From positions 1 to 64,000 of the forward strand of contig JAJPGV010000016.1 in assembly GCA_021325635.1 (NCBI GenBank): a stretch of 64,000 bases of DNA. Reading direction: 5' to 3'. The DNA is from Chloroflexota bacterium (GTDB lineage Bacteria; Chloroflexota; JAJPGV01). Position numbers and translations under genes: made by a program. The notes under the pieces were generated by a model. That model did no database searches, was not told the origin of the DNA, and worked only from the letters and a program-made list of their open reading frames with translations. Below, in pieces: positions 49,763 to 58,678 of the stretch; position 1 is the first letter of the stretch; each line of letters opens with the position of its first letter.

Positions 49763-51541
49763 ATGCAAGCCCGAGCGCTGACAGGCGCGGTCGCGGACAG
49801 CGGCCCCGCGGCAGGCATCCTGCAGTGGCGGCCCAAGATCCACCCGCTGTGGGCGCTGATCGTGCCCACGGTCGCGATCATCCTGGGCCTGCTGTACTCG
49901 GTCTTCTGGTTGAGCTTTCTGCAAGGCCTGCCCGGCACGGCCCAGGCACACTTCACGATCGACAACTACATCAGTATCTACGCCGACGCCTTCGCTCTGA
50001 CGGCGCTCAAGAACACGCTCGGCTTCTCGCTCAGCGCCGTGGCCGTGGCACTGCTGTTCGGCACCGTCACTGCCTGGCTGACCGAGCGGACGGACCTGCC
50101 CGGTAAGGCCGCCATCTACACGCTGATGACCCTGTCACTGCTGCTGCCGGGCTTTTTCACCGCCATGGGCTGGCTGTTTCTCCTCCACCCGCGGATAGGC
50201 ATCGTCAGCCAGTGGCTGATGCGACTGACCGGCTTGACCGAGGCTCCGCTGAGCATCACCACGGTGGCCGGTATGGGCTGGGTACAGGGCCTCAACCTGG
50301 CGTCACTGGCCTTCGTCCTCACTGCCGCCAGCTTCCGCTCCATGGATCCGACGCTCGAAGAAGCCGCGCGAGCCAACGGAGCTCGGCCATTCCACGTGGT
50401 CCGCCGCATCGTGCTGCCGCTGATGACGCCCGGCATAGTCGCGGCGGCGATGTACATCTTCACCATTGCCCTGGCATCCTTCGACGTGCCGGCCATCATC
50501 GGCTTGAGCAACCGCATCTACACCTTCAGCACCTACGTCTATTCCAAGAAGGTATCGGCCGACGGCCTGCCGCAGTACGGCGGCATCGCCGCCATGAGCA
50601 GCATGATGGTGCTCGTGGCCATCCTGATCAGCTACCTGTACGGTCGAGTCATCAAGCGCGCCGACCGCTACCAGGTGGTGACCGGCAAAGGCTACCGGCC
50701 CGACAGGACCAGGCTGGGCCGGCGGGCAATCCTGGCCTGGCTGTTCGTCGGCGCTTACGTGGCCATGGCCAAGGTCTTTCCGCTGCTGCTGCTCATCTGG
50801 GCGGCCGGGCTGCGCTTCTTCCAACCGCCGTCCGCGCAGGCTTTCAGCCAGCTCTCATGGCAGAACTTCCGCGGAATGCCGTTAGACCTGGTGCTCAAAG
50901 GCGCTACCAACACTGCCCAGCTGATGATCGCGGTGCCGACACTGGCGATCCTGGCCAGCTTCGGCTTCTCGTGGATGATCGTGCGATCGCGATCCCGCCT
51001 GCGGGTGCTGCTGGACTTCTTCGCCTTCCTGCCCCATGCCGTGCCCGGGCTCATCTTCGGCGTTGGGGCAATGTTCGTTGCGCTGTTCCTGCTCAAGGGC
51101 CTGCCGCTGTACGGCTCGGTAACGCTGATTGCCATTGTCTACGTGGTGCAGCATCTCAGCTTCGGCACGCGACTGTTGAACACCTCACTGCTGCAGATCC
51201 ATCGCGACCTGGAGGAGGCGGCCGTCATCTCAGGAGCCAGCGGCCTGCGAACGGCGCGCAAGATCCTGGCGCCTTTGGTTCGGCCGGCTATCCTGAACGG
51301 CTGGGTCTGGCTGGCGCTCATCTCCTATCGCGAGCTGACCGTGGCCACGCTGCTGTTCACGCCCCGCAACATCACGCTGCCAACAGTGGTATGGAACGTG
51401 TGGTCCAGTGGCAACTACGGTGTGGCGGCGGCGATCAGCCTGGTGCTGCTGTCCTGCCTGATGCCGCTGATCCTCATCTACTACATCGTCGGCCGGCGTA
51501 CCGCCGCTTCGAGCGCGGCGCGAGGCCCGGCACGGATCTGA
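49763..51541 (+). CDS. Fused double-domain ABC importer permease (FbpB-like), permease 2
   Basis: The 592-residue protein has two permease halves. EAA loops are EEAARANGARPFHVVRR near residue 195 and EEAAVISGASGLRTARK near residue 482. Topology and length match permease 1 (41466). It is 50 nt after SBP 4, which supplies the ligand. It converges with the TAXI-like gene at 51558 (16 nt gap). The missing ATPase must be encoded elsewhere, perhaps shared by both permeases. Confidence 0.9.
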   Translation: MQARALTGAVADSGPAAGILQWRPKIHPLWALIVPTVAIILGLLYSVFWLSFLQGLPGTAQAHFTIDNYISIYADAFALTALKNTLGFSLSAVAVALLFGTVTAWLTERTDLPGKAAIYTLMTLSLLLPGFFTAMGWLFLLHPRIGIVSQWLMRLTGLTEAPLSITTVAGMGWVQGLNLASLAFVLTAASFRSMDPTLEEAARANGARPFHVVRRIVLPLMTPGIVAAAMYIFTIALASFDVPAIIGLSNRIYTFSTYVYSKKVSADGLPQYGGIAAMSSMMVLVAILISYLYGRVIKRADRYQVVTGKGYRPDRTRLGRRAILAWLFVGAYVAMAKVFPLLLLIWAAGLRFFQPPSAQAFSQLSWQNFRGMPLDLVLKGATNTAQLMIAVPTLAILASFGFSWMIVRSRSRLRVLLDFFAFLPHAVPGLIFGVGAMFVALFLLKGLPLYGSVTLIAIVYVVQHLSFGTRLLNTSLLQIHRDLEEAAVISGASGLRTARKILAPLVRPAILNGWVWLALISYRELTVATLLFTPRNITLPTVVWNVWSSGNYGVAAAISLVLLSCLMPLILIYYIVGRRTAASSAARGPARI

Positions 51542-51557
51542 TGAGGGGCCTGGCGTC

Positions 51558-52511
51558 TTACAGGTAGCCGCGCTCGCGCGAGAAGCGCTCGGCCGCCGGA
51601 TGCAGAGGGATGTTGAGCGGGCCCTCGCGCGAGTCCCGGCACATCCGCTCCAGAGGTAGCGGACCCTCGCCCTGCCACGGCACCCGATCCTTGCGAGCTT
51701 CGAGCGCGGAGCAAAAGGCGGCGATCAGGTCGTCGGGCGCGCTGTCGAGCGTGAAGATCGTCCAGCCGCTGAAATCGAGCGTAGAGACGTCCCCGGGGAG
51801 CTTCGGATACTCAGCCTGGCGAAGCACCGACCGTCCGAAACCGCGCCGCTCCAGCTCGGCCAGGGTCGCCCCTTCGATCGGCAGCACTCGCATGCCAACG
51901 TCCAGCGCGCCGCCAACCCAGTTGTCCACGGCCTCGTCGAACATGGCATCGACCTCGCCGCGCTGCACGGCGGCCAGCCGGCGGGCGAAGTTGAAGCCCG
52001 GGTCGTAGCTGACGCTGCCACCCCAGGAAGTGAGGTCCTCCAGCGTGAAGCCCAGCACCGCGCAGATCTGGTCCACGTAGAAGCGCACGGAGTGGTCGGG
52101 CTGCCCCCGCAGTGACAGCCGTAACGGAAATTTCCGATCCTTGATCTGCTCCAGCGATGTCAAACCGGTGCTCTCCGAGACAGCCAGGGCCAGCTGGTCG
52201 TAGGACGGGATGACTCCAATCGCCCGCAGCGGAATTGGCTCGCGAAACGGATCGCTGCCGCGCAGGGCGACTGCCAGAGGCCCGGCCGGATTGATGATGG
52301 CGATGTGCGCCTGGCCCTTGGCAACCATGTCGATCGCGGCCGGCGTGTCACTGCCAATCAGGCTCCAGGTGGAACTGGCGTCACCCTGCACCCGCAGGTT
52401 GACGAAGGCCTGCTTGTGCGTCCAGGAGTCGAGTCCTGCCAGCTCCGACGCAACCTCCAGCACAACGCGCGAGCGCGTGGTGGAGGGCGTCGCCCACTTT
52501 CTTCGTTCCAT
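51558..52511 (-). CDS. TAXI-type periplasmic-binding-protein fold without a signal peptide (paralogue 2), coupled to UbiD 5
   Basis: From ATG 52511 the protein is 317 residues, a close relative of the TAXI-like protein at 40253 (shared WATPSTTRSRV, GSDTPAA, INPAGPLAVALRG, LRLSLRGQPDHS, VSYDPGFNF, DFSGW). Like that one it has no signal peptide. The start shares the A of the UbiD 5 stop (TGATG) and has AGGAGG five bases upstream, so production is tied to UbiD 5. This argues for a cytosolic partner, such as a substrate carrier or a second enzyme. The longer frame upstream to 52568 lies inside UbiD 5 and is not used. Confidence 0.77.
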   Translation of the reverse strand: MERRKWATPSTTRSRVVLEVASELAGLDSWTHKQAFVNLRVQGDASSTWSLIGSDTPAAIDMVAKGQAHIAIINPAGPLAVALRGSDPFREPIPLRAIGVIPSYDQLALAVSESTGLTSLEQIKDRKFPLRLSLRGQPDHSVRFYVDQICAVLGFTLEDLTSWGGSVSYDPGFNFARRLAAVQRGEVDAMFDEAVDNWVGGALDVGMRVLPIEGATLAELERRGFGRSVLRQAEYPKLPGDVSTLDFSGWTIFTLDSAPDDLIAAFCSALEARKDRVPWQGEGPLPLERMCRDSREGPLNIPLHPAAERFSRERGYL

Positions 52512-53983
52512 CAAGCCTCCTGAAGCCCAACTAGGCTGCCGGAATGTTCGCGAAACACTGCTCGCCACTTGTCATACACCCGTTGCCGCAGCTCGTCGCT
52601 GCCCCTGTTCACTGCCGGGAACTGGTCTTTCCACTCCCATGGGCGGCAGGCGATGATCAGCGCCCGGCTGGCAGTGAGCCCGCGAGTCTTCTTGCGGGCC
52701 GGCGGAATCACCGGATCCAGCGGCGAAGACGGACATTCGCTCTGCATCTCGAACGAGGTCGACGGATCGCTGCGCGTGGCGATGGCCCACAGGATCTCTT
52801 CGGGATCGGAAGGGTCGATGTCGTCGTCCACGACGATCATCAGGCGGCACATGCTGTGCATGAGGCCGGAGGCCACGCGGCCCACCTGGCGCGCGTGGCC
52901 CGCGTACTGCTGTTGGATGGCGACGGTTGTCACCAGGCCCCCGCCCGTGTTCAGGGCGAAAACGCCCTTGATGCCCGGCAGCCCGGCTTTCAGCAAGCCG
53001 TCCCACACGGTGGGAACGCTGCCGGCCGGCGGGCAGGCCCAGGTGTCGATGGGCGGCTTCAGCGGCGGCTCGCCGTGCAGGATGGGGTTCGTGCGGAAGT
53101 AGCAGGCTTTCACCCGTATCACCGCCCGCATGCCTTCGTCGCCGGCGTAATACCCGGTGTATTCTCCGAACGGTCCCTCCATGCGCTGCTCCTCGTCAGG
53201 CGGGGGCAGCTCACCCTCAATCACCAGCTCTGCCGATGCCGGAAGCGGCAGGCCGGTCTCCGGACCGCTCAGCACGTCGAGGGGCTCGCCCTTGAGGAAC
53301 CCGGCGTATTCGAGCTCGGTCGTGCCCCAGGGCACGCCATTGGTCGAGGCCGAGAACAGACACGGCTCGGGCGAGACGACGAGGGCCACCGGGCAGCTCT
53401 TGCCCTGGGCCCACCATTTGCGCATCTGCAGGTTGCCGTGATGATACGGCGCCACCTGGATCCCTAGGGTCCGCCGATCGTGAAGCTGGCAGCGGTAGGT
53501 CCCGACGTTGATCCAATCCTCGTCCGGATCGCGGGTGATCACCGCGCAGCCGGTGCCGAAATACGGACCGCCGTCCCGCTCATGCCACCTGGGTGTGGGG
53601 AAGTGGCAGAGGTCAACAGACGTGCCCTGCTGCACGTTCTCCATGAGCGGGGAGCCCTGCACCGCGCGAGGAGGAACAGGCCGGAACGAGCCCATCCGCT
53701 CGCGCCACACCCGGAACATGCCGAAGGGAGACTCATCTTCGGGCAAACCCAGCGCGATGGCCGTCCGCAGGGGCGTGGAGTAGGGCTTGGCGGCAATGCG
53801 GTAGCCCCGAGGAAAGCCATTGATGCTGTCGAACAGCAGCATCGGTCCCCGCCGCTCGCACATGAGCTCGGTGAGCGTGCCGATCTCCAGATCGCAGTCC
53901 GCACCCTCGATGAGCTTGATCTGCCCGCGGCGCTCCAGCCTGTCGAGAAAGTCGCGGAAATCGCGGCAGGGAGTCTCCGTCAT
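52511..53983 (-). CDS. UbiD-family decarboxylase (paralogue 5)
   Basis: The 490-residue protein has all expected residues: INVGTYR, His in APYHHGNL, ASAELVIEG and EGPFGEYTGYYAG. The N-terminus LIEGADCDLEIGTLTEL MCERRGPM is shared with UbiD 6 (61546), making these the closest pair of the six. AGGAG lies 7 nt before ATG 53983. It is 22 nt after a signal-less NMT1-like gene, and its stop overlaps the start of a signal-less TAXI-like gene: a three-gene block of UbiD with two cytosolic binding-protein folds. Confidence 0.88.
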   Translation of the reverse strand: MTETPCRDFRDFLDRLERRGQIKLIEGADCDLEIGTLTELMCERRGPMLLFDSINGFPRGYRIAAKPYSTPLRTAIALGLPEDESPFGMFRVWRERMGSFRPVPPRAVQGSPLMENVQQGTSVDLCHFPTPRWHERDGGPYFGTGCAVITRDPDEDWINVGTYRCQLHDRRTLGIQVAPYHHGNLQMRKWWAQGKSCPVALVVSPEPCLFSASTNGVPWGTTELEYAGFLKGEPLDVLSGPETGLPLPASAELVIEGELPPPDEEQRMEGPFGEYTGYYAGDEGMRAVIRVKACYFRTNPILHGEPPLKPPIDTWACPPAGSVPTVWDGLLKAGLPGIKGVFALNTGGGLVTTVAIQQQYAGHARQVGRVASGLMHSMCRLMIVVDDDIDPSDPEEILWAIATRSDPSTSFEMQSECPSSPLDPVIPPARKKTRGLTASRALIIACRPWEWKDQFPAVNRGSDELRQRVYDKWRAVFREHSGSLVGLQEA

Positions 53984-54005
53984 CTCTCGCTCCTAGCGTC
54001 CGGCG

Positions 54006-54983
54006 TCAGGCGACAACTTTGCCCGGACCGGGCACCTGGCCAGCGTACAGCTCTTCAATGAAGCCGCTCTCCTCGACCTCGCGCAGCAGGTGGATGTCCC
54101 ACAGACTGAATGGATTGAGCTTCTCGGCGATCTCCGGCTCCTCCATTACCGCGAGCTCGAAGGCGTTATGCACGGCGTCGGCCCGCGGGTAGAGCCTGGG
54201 CTCGAGGATCGCCTGATTGGTTCGGTGCAGGTGCTCCAGCACGTGGCGGTCCTTGATCTCCAGATCCGTAGCGACGTCGGTCTCCATTACCTGCCACATC
54301 TTGTCGGGCTGCGTCTTGATGAAATGAATGCCCATGAGCACGGCTTTGAGCACGCCGCGACACAGGTCGGGCCGGCTCTCGACCGTCGGCCACAGGGTCG
54401 TCATGGTGCTGGCGTTGACCATGGGCAGCGGGTCCAAGTGCAGCACCGACAGGCCGGCGGCCGCGGCCTCAGCGTCGTGCGGAGGCGACACGAACGTGGC
54501 GTCGCCCTCGCCGTCCAGCACTGCCTTGTAGAACGAGCGCTGCTTGGTATGGGTGAAGATCACCTGGTGCGGATCGAGACCGCCCCGGCGCATGTACAGC
54601 AGATGATTGCCGGCCGGGTGGCTGCCGTGATGGCTCTCGGCGTCGGCCTTCTCGGTCTCGATGAGCCTGCGCCCTTCCAGCTGGCGCAGATCCTTGATTG
54701 GCTCGCGGGACACCAGCGCGTCTTCGCTCCAATTGACCGTCTGGCCGAGGTACACGAAGGGCTGGCCGTGCAGCCGATGCAAATACGGGCTGATGTGGCT
54801 GCCGAAGATGAAGTCGCACTCGCCCTTCACCAGCATCGGGTCCGACGCCGCCGCGCCGGAAACGTAGGTCAAGCTTTCGAGCTCGATGCCTGCACGAGCC
54901 CAGCCGTCGCAGGCTTTGATAGCCGCCAGGAGCGGGTACTGGATGCGGCGAGAGCGATACACGAGACGCAGGGGTATTGGCAC
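54006..54983 (-). CDS. Signal-less NMT1/SsuA-type binding-protein fold; possible 4,5-dihydroxyphthalate-decarboxylase-like enzyme
   Basis: From GTG 54983, with GGAGG directly upstream, the protein is 325 residues and begins IPLRLVYRSRRIQYPL without a signal peptide. It has a type II periplasmic-binding fold: VKGECDFIFGSHIS, EPIKDLRQLEGRRLI, and LDGEGDATFVSPPHDAEA. From memory, 4,5-dihydroxyphthalate decarboxylase (Pht5-like) has this same fold, no signal and about 330 residues, so an enzyme is a serious alternative to a transport role. It starts 92 nt after SBP 5 and ends 22 nt before UbiD 5. Confidence 0.68.
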   Translation of the reverse strand: MPIPLRLVYRSRRIQYPLLAAIKACDGWARAGIELESLTYVSGAAASDPMLVKGECDFIFGSHISPYLHRLHGQPFVYLGQTVNWSEDALVSREPIKDLRQLEGRRLIETEKADAESHHGSHPAGNHLLYMRRGGLDPHQVIFTHTKQRSFYKAVLDGEGDATFVSPPHDAEAAAAGLSVLHLDPLPMVNASTMTTLWPTVESRPDLCRGVLKAVLMGIHFIKTQPDKMWQVMETDVATDLEIKDRHVLEHLHRTNQAILEPRLYPRADAVHNAFELAVMEEPEIAEKLNPFSLWDIHLLREVEESGFIEELYAGQVPGPGKVVA

Positions 54984-55075
54984 GTTTACCTCCGAAGACG
55001 CGAAGATTGGGGGACCCAGGGCATGATAGCCTACGCGACCAAGCGGCAAGGCTCAGTCAGAGCGTCCACCGTGCG

Positions 55076-56317
55076 TCAGGCTCCGAGCCACAGACCTTCC
55101 CAGACCTTCTTGACTGCCGGCAGGTACTGGCTTTCATCGTCCTGCTGCCGCACCGAAGCCTGCTTACCCACGAAGGCGTCGGCGAACATGCCCTGGTATT
55201 TCCGTTCGGAGCGCAGCAGTGGATGCGCCGGTATCACCGGCACCGCCTGCCAGAACGCGTCGCTGCCCTCGCGGCTGAGCATCCAGTTCATGAACACCTT
55301 GGCCGCGTTTTGATTCGGCCCCTTCACGATCTCGATGTCGCCGGGCGCCACGTTGAATGGCTCCATCACCGTCCAGCCAACGGGCACCTTCTGCTGCACA
55401 AGGCCCTCTACACGGTGGGTTTGGGCCGGGACGCAGAGGTCCATCTCGCCGGCCCCAACCAGGCTGATGATGGCGTCGAGTCCCTCGTTCCGCCTCTGCG
55501 GGTTGTTGGCAAACAGCTTCTTCAGGAAGTCGGTCGTGCGCTCCGCGCCCCACTCCTTCCACAGCGTCTGCGCCCACAGCTGGGGCCGGTTGGCCAAACC
55601 AATACGGCCCTTCCACTTCGGCAGGGTGAGATCGTCCCAGGTCTTCGGCACATCAGCCGGTTTGACGCTCGAGGTGTTGTAGGCGACGCCCCAGATGTTG
55701 ACCTGGTACGAAGCCCATTGATGGCTCTCGTCGACGAGCGGCTCGTCGTAATTGCTGTAGGCCGGCAGGTCGTTCAAGGCCAGCAATGCTCCGGCGGACT
55801 GGAATTGGGTAATCGCCCCGGCGATGCTGTCCACCACGTCGGCGGCGGCACGGCCAGCTTTGAACTCGGTCAAGGTGCGAACGGTGCGGACCTGCTCCTC
55901 GGCAGTCTGGTACTGAATGTCGATGCCCGGATAGCGTTTCTTGAAAGCATCGAAGAACTTCTGCAGCGCGGCGTTGTTGGTCCACGAGGCTATCAGCGCC
56001 AGCTTGCCCTCCTTGGTCGCCGCCTGCAGCACCGACTCGGGCAGGGCGAGCTCTTCCTCCAGCGTCGCCAGCTTGGGCTTCCCGGTGAACAGGGTCGTCG
56101 TGTCGGAGACCGGGCTGGAGCTGGATTTCGCCGCCGCGGCCGCGCGCTGGCTGGCCGAAGGGGCGCTTGCCTGGCCGCTGCCGGCCGGCGCCGAAGCCTG
56201 TGAGCCGCAGGCGGCGAGCAGCGTCGCGCCGGCGCTTCCGAGCAGCAGCTGGAGCATGCGGCGCCTGGACAAGCCCGGGTGGCTGGATGGCTCGTAGATA
56301 TCTCGCAGATCGGTCAT
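55076..56317 (-). CDS. Solute-binding lipoprotein with Tat-type signal (SBP 5)
   Basis: The 413-residue protein has SRRRMLQLLLG (twin-arginine motif), lipobox LLAAC (Cys37) and an iron-type solute-binding domain. It starts ATKEGKLALIASWTNN, with a late KVFMNWMLSREGSDAFWQ. It is nearer to SBP 1 than to the TPGPS family. GGAGG lies 12 nt before ATG 56317. It is first of a possible minus-strand unit SBP 5 - NMT1-like - UbiD 5 - TAXI-like. A typical ABC importer ATPase and permease do not follow. Confidence 0.85.
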   Translation of the reverse strand: MTDLRDIYEPSSHPGLSRRRMLQLLLGSAGATLLAACGSQASAPAGSGQASAPSASQRAAAAAKSSSSPVSDTTTLFTGKPKLATLEEELALPESVLQAATKEGKLALIASWTNNAALQKFFDAFKKRYPGIDIQYQTAEEQVRTVRTLTEFKAGRAAADVVDSIAGAITQFQSAGALLALNDLPAYSNYDEPLVDESHQWASYQVNIWGVAYNTSSVKPADVPKTWDDLTLPKWKGRIGLANRPQLWAQTLWKEWGAERTTDFLKKLFANNPQRRNEGLDAIISLVGAGEMDLCVPAQTHRVEGLVQQKVPVGWTVMEPFNVAPGDIEIVKGPNQNAAKVFMNWMLSREGSDAFWQAVPVIPAHPLLRSERKYQGMFADAFVGKQASVRQQDDESQYLPAVKKVWEGLWLGA

Positions 56318-56461
56318 GACACAACCTCCAAATAGAGCTGTGAATCGCCGCCGGCAACGGTAGCTGCGGCGTCAGTAGTGCCGCGGTATCGGATCGTTCC
56401 GGACGCGGCGACGTCATGGAACGGAGGCCCGCTGCCCGTCGGCTGGATGCGAATGCTCCTT

Positions 56462-56914
56462 CTAGCCCTGCGCCATCTCCTGGCGCACGTTTTCGGTGAA
56501 TTGCTCGATTACGCTCTTCACCTTGCGCTTGATGACGAACTGTCCAAGGGTCGCCACCCGCCCCAGGATCTCCACGTCCGCTACCACGTTCATACCGGTG
56601 ACGGCGGGCGAGGGTTCATCCAATCCCACCGTAAGCTCCAGCTTCTGGCTCACACCCATGCGAGCATCGCGCCCGCTCGCGGTCAACTTGACCCGCTCCG
56701 GCTCCACCGCCTCCACCACGGATATGGTCATGTCGAAGCGCACCTGGTACGGGCCGATGCGATCGGCGAAGACGGCCTTGTAGGACTGTCCTCGAACGAT
56801 TTCCTCGAGCTCTTCACAGCCCGGAATGCACGCCGCCAAGCGCTCGGTTTGCCACAAGAAGCTCCAGGCTGCCGATCGCGGCACCGGCACCTGCAGCCGC
56901 TCTTCGAAACGCAT
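56462..56914 (-). CDS. CoxG-like SRPBCC protein
   Basis: From ATG 56914 the protein is 150 residues, the standard CoxG length. It has FEERLQVPVPRSAAWSFL, IPGCEELEE (the conserved PG of the family), then VTASGRDARMG-like KLTASGRD and ILGRVATLGQFVIKRK. CoxG proteins belong to the START-like fold. They sit beside Mo-hydroxylase genes and help recruit the enzyme to the membrane or supply quinones. Here it is about 18 kb away from the two hydroxylase sets. The extended frame upstream is non-coding. Confidence 0.82.
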   Translation of the reverse strand: MRFEERLQVPVPRSAAWSFLWQTERLAACIPGCEELEEIVRGQSYKAVFADRIGPYQVRFDMTISVVEAVEPERVKLTASGRDARMGVSQKLELTVGLDEPSPAVTGMNVVADVEILGRVATLGQFVIKRKVKSVIEQFTENVRQEMAQG

Positions 56915-57359
56915 CAGCGGGCTACCGCCGGACGCGCTCGGCCCGGTACCTGAGGGCGAACGTCTCCATTTGGGCAGGCATTGTAGCCCAGCCACGCCCC
57001 GGACCGCATGACGCCGGCCCGGCGCTTCGTTCGTCTTCAGCAATGCGACGGCGGCATGAGCCGCGACGCGTCCACGTTGCCTGATCGTACAGCTCTTGGT
57101 ATGTATCCGCGGCGGCTCCTGGTATGCAACCGACTCAGCACAGCCGCCCGGAAGGCACCACGCGTTAAACGCGTTTGACAGAACCAAGCTACCGTTGGAA
57201 GCGGACAGAACCATGCGACAGCCACCCGCGGGCACTCGCGCATGACGCATACTCAGCTCGGGCTGGAGCGAGAGCCGCGGCGGGCAGGTTGGTACACTGG
57301 TGTGTCGGCTCGTCGACAAACGAGCCTCCATACGAATCTGGGAGGATGCAGCGGCAGCA
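56915..57359. other. Divergent intergenic region with repeats and an inverted repeat beside TTGACA
   Basis: The 445-bp gap between the CoxG-like and ParB-like genes has no supported gene. It contains an inverted repeat ACGCGTT-A-AACGCGT at 57160-57174, followed directly by a perfect -35 word TTGACA (57175-57180). No matching -10 lies 16-18 bp later. Two direct repeats are also present: CTCTTGGTATGTA/CTCCTGGTATGCA (57093, 57116) and GACAGAACCA (57177, 57204). A TACACT at 57293-57298 may be the -10 of the ParB-like gene. Confidence 0.5.
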
Positions 57360-58535
57360 ATGAGCTCACGCAAGGTCGAACGAGCGCTCGACCCTATCGT
57401 CACCACGGTCGACCTCTACCAGGAGGTCCCGGCCAGTATCGAAGAGCTCGAAGAAGATCCGGACAACATTCGCCTGGAGAACAACCCCGAGACAGTCGAC
57501 GGGCTGAGCCGGGCACTCGAGCAATTCGGCCGCTACGACGTAGCTCCCCGCGTGTGGCGCACCGAAGACGGCAAGCTGCGAGCCCTGGCCGGCAGCGGAC
57601 GAGTCCGGGCGGCCAAGCGCGCCCGCCAGCGCAATCTCAACCTGGAGCAGATACCGGTCATCGAGATGCCGGCGCCGAAGAGCCGCGCCGATAAGATCTA
57701 CCTGCAGTTCGCCGAGAATGCGCTGCGCGACGCGCTCGGCCCCATCGACTACGGCCGCGGCTTCAAGATGCTGTCCTCCGAGGGTCTTACCTACGACCAG
57801 ATCCTCGATCAGCTGCGAGCGCGCGGGATCCTCCCCAGAGACCGGACCAAGGCGTGGGTGAGCCAGATGATCCAGCTCACCGAGCTCCAGCCCGCCGTTC
57901 AGCGCATGGTCAATCGGGGCGAGGTGAGCATATGGCAAGGGCTGCAGCTTCGGCACTTGCCACCGGACGAGCAGTTGGCCACGGCCGAGAGGATACAGCG
58001 CGACAGTCTTTCCCGCTCCAGCCTGCGATCGCTGGTGACGAACGGCGCCGACTCCGGCTCCCCGACGTCCACCGAGGCACTGCTGCAGGAGACCCGCGAT
58101 CTCATCCAGCGCAAGGCAGGCGAGCTGCGAGCACCAGCTGCGCCACAGGCCCGTCAGGCGCCGGACCCCGAGCGAAGACACGGCCAGGTGACCTCGCATT
58201 GGACCCTGCCCACGTCGAGTCCCCGCTCCACCCCACCTCAGTCGAAGCTGGCCGCGCTGCAACGGCTCGGCTGGTATCAGGACAGCGCGACGGCCGAAGA
58301 GCGGGAGCTGGCCCTCGAGGCGGTAAACGGCGGGCACAGCGCAGCGGCAGCCGCCGACCTCGTGCGACGAGCCGTGCAGGAGGCCCCCGCGGCCTCGGCG
58401 CCCATGCGCGATCTGCTCGTTGCTCTGCGGCAGGTCCACGACCGCGCGACCGAGCTGGAGAAGGAGCGAACGAGTGCGCCGGCCGAGTTCGCTCGCCTGC
58501 GACTGAAAGCGCTCCTGCAGATCCTGGGAGGCTGA
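57360..58535 (+). CDS. ParB/RepB-like DNA-binding protein
   Basis: From ATG 57360 the protein is 391 residues. The N-terminal nuclease-like/CTP-binding domain has LEEDPDNIR, the GSGRVRAAKRAR motif (GERR-type) and AENALRDALGPIDYGRGF. A helix-turn-helix follows (YDQILDQLRAR ... KAWVSQMIQLTEL). The C-terminal half is basic and disordered-looking with two helical blocks. Chromosomal ParB works with ParA at parS; neither a ParA gene nor a canonical parS (TGTTTCAcGTGAAACA) was seen here. It may be a transcription regulator of ParB origin or a mobile-element remnant. GGGAGG lies 14 nt upstream of the ATG, further than usual. Confidence 0.72.
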   Translation: MSSRKVERALDPIVTTVDLYQEVPASIEELEEDPDNIRLENNPETVDGLSRALEQFGRYDVAPRVWRTEDGKLRALAGSGRVRAAKRARQRNLNLEQIPVIEMPAPKSRADKIYLQFAENALRDALGPIDYGRGFKMLSSEGLTYDQILDQLRARGILPRDRTKAWVSQMIQLTELQPAVQRMVNRGEVSIWQGLQLRHLPPDEQLATAERIQRDSLSRSSLRSLVTNGADSGSPTSTEALLQETRDLIQRKAGELRAPAAPQARQAPDPERRHGQVTSHWTLPTSSPRSTPPQSKLAALQRLGWYQDSATAEERELALEAVNGGHSAAAAADLVRRAVQEAPAASAPMRDLLVALRQVHDRATELEKERTSAPAEFARLRLKALLQILGG

Positions 58536-58678
58536 CGGCAACAGCTCACGACGCCGGGTAGGAGTGGGCAGCCTCCGCCAGTACTAACCGCGTTCACATA
58601 CACCTTACATACCAGGATGTCTGGTCCATCGCCTTGCCGTCCGTTGTCCGCCTGCATAGAATGGCCAGCAACTGACTC

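Noticed and set aside
57360-58535. Chromosome or plasmid partition locus or replication origin
   Set aside because: There is no ParA, DnaA, parS consensus, DnaA-box cluster or gidA/dnaN neighbour.
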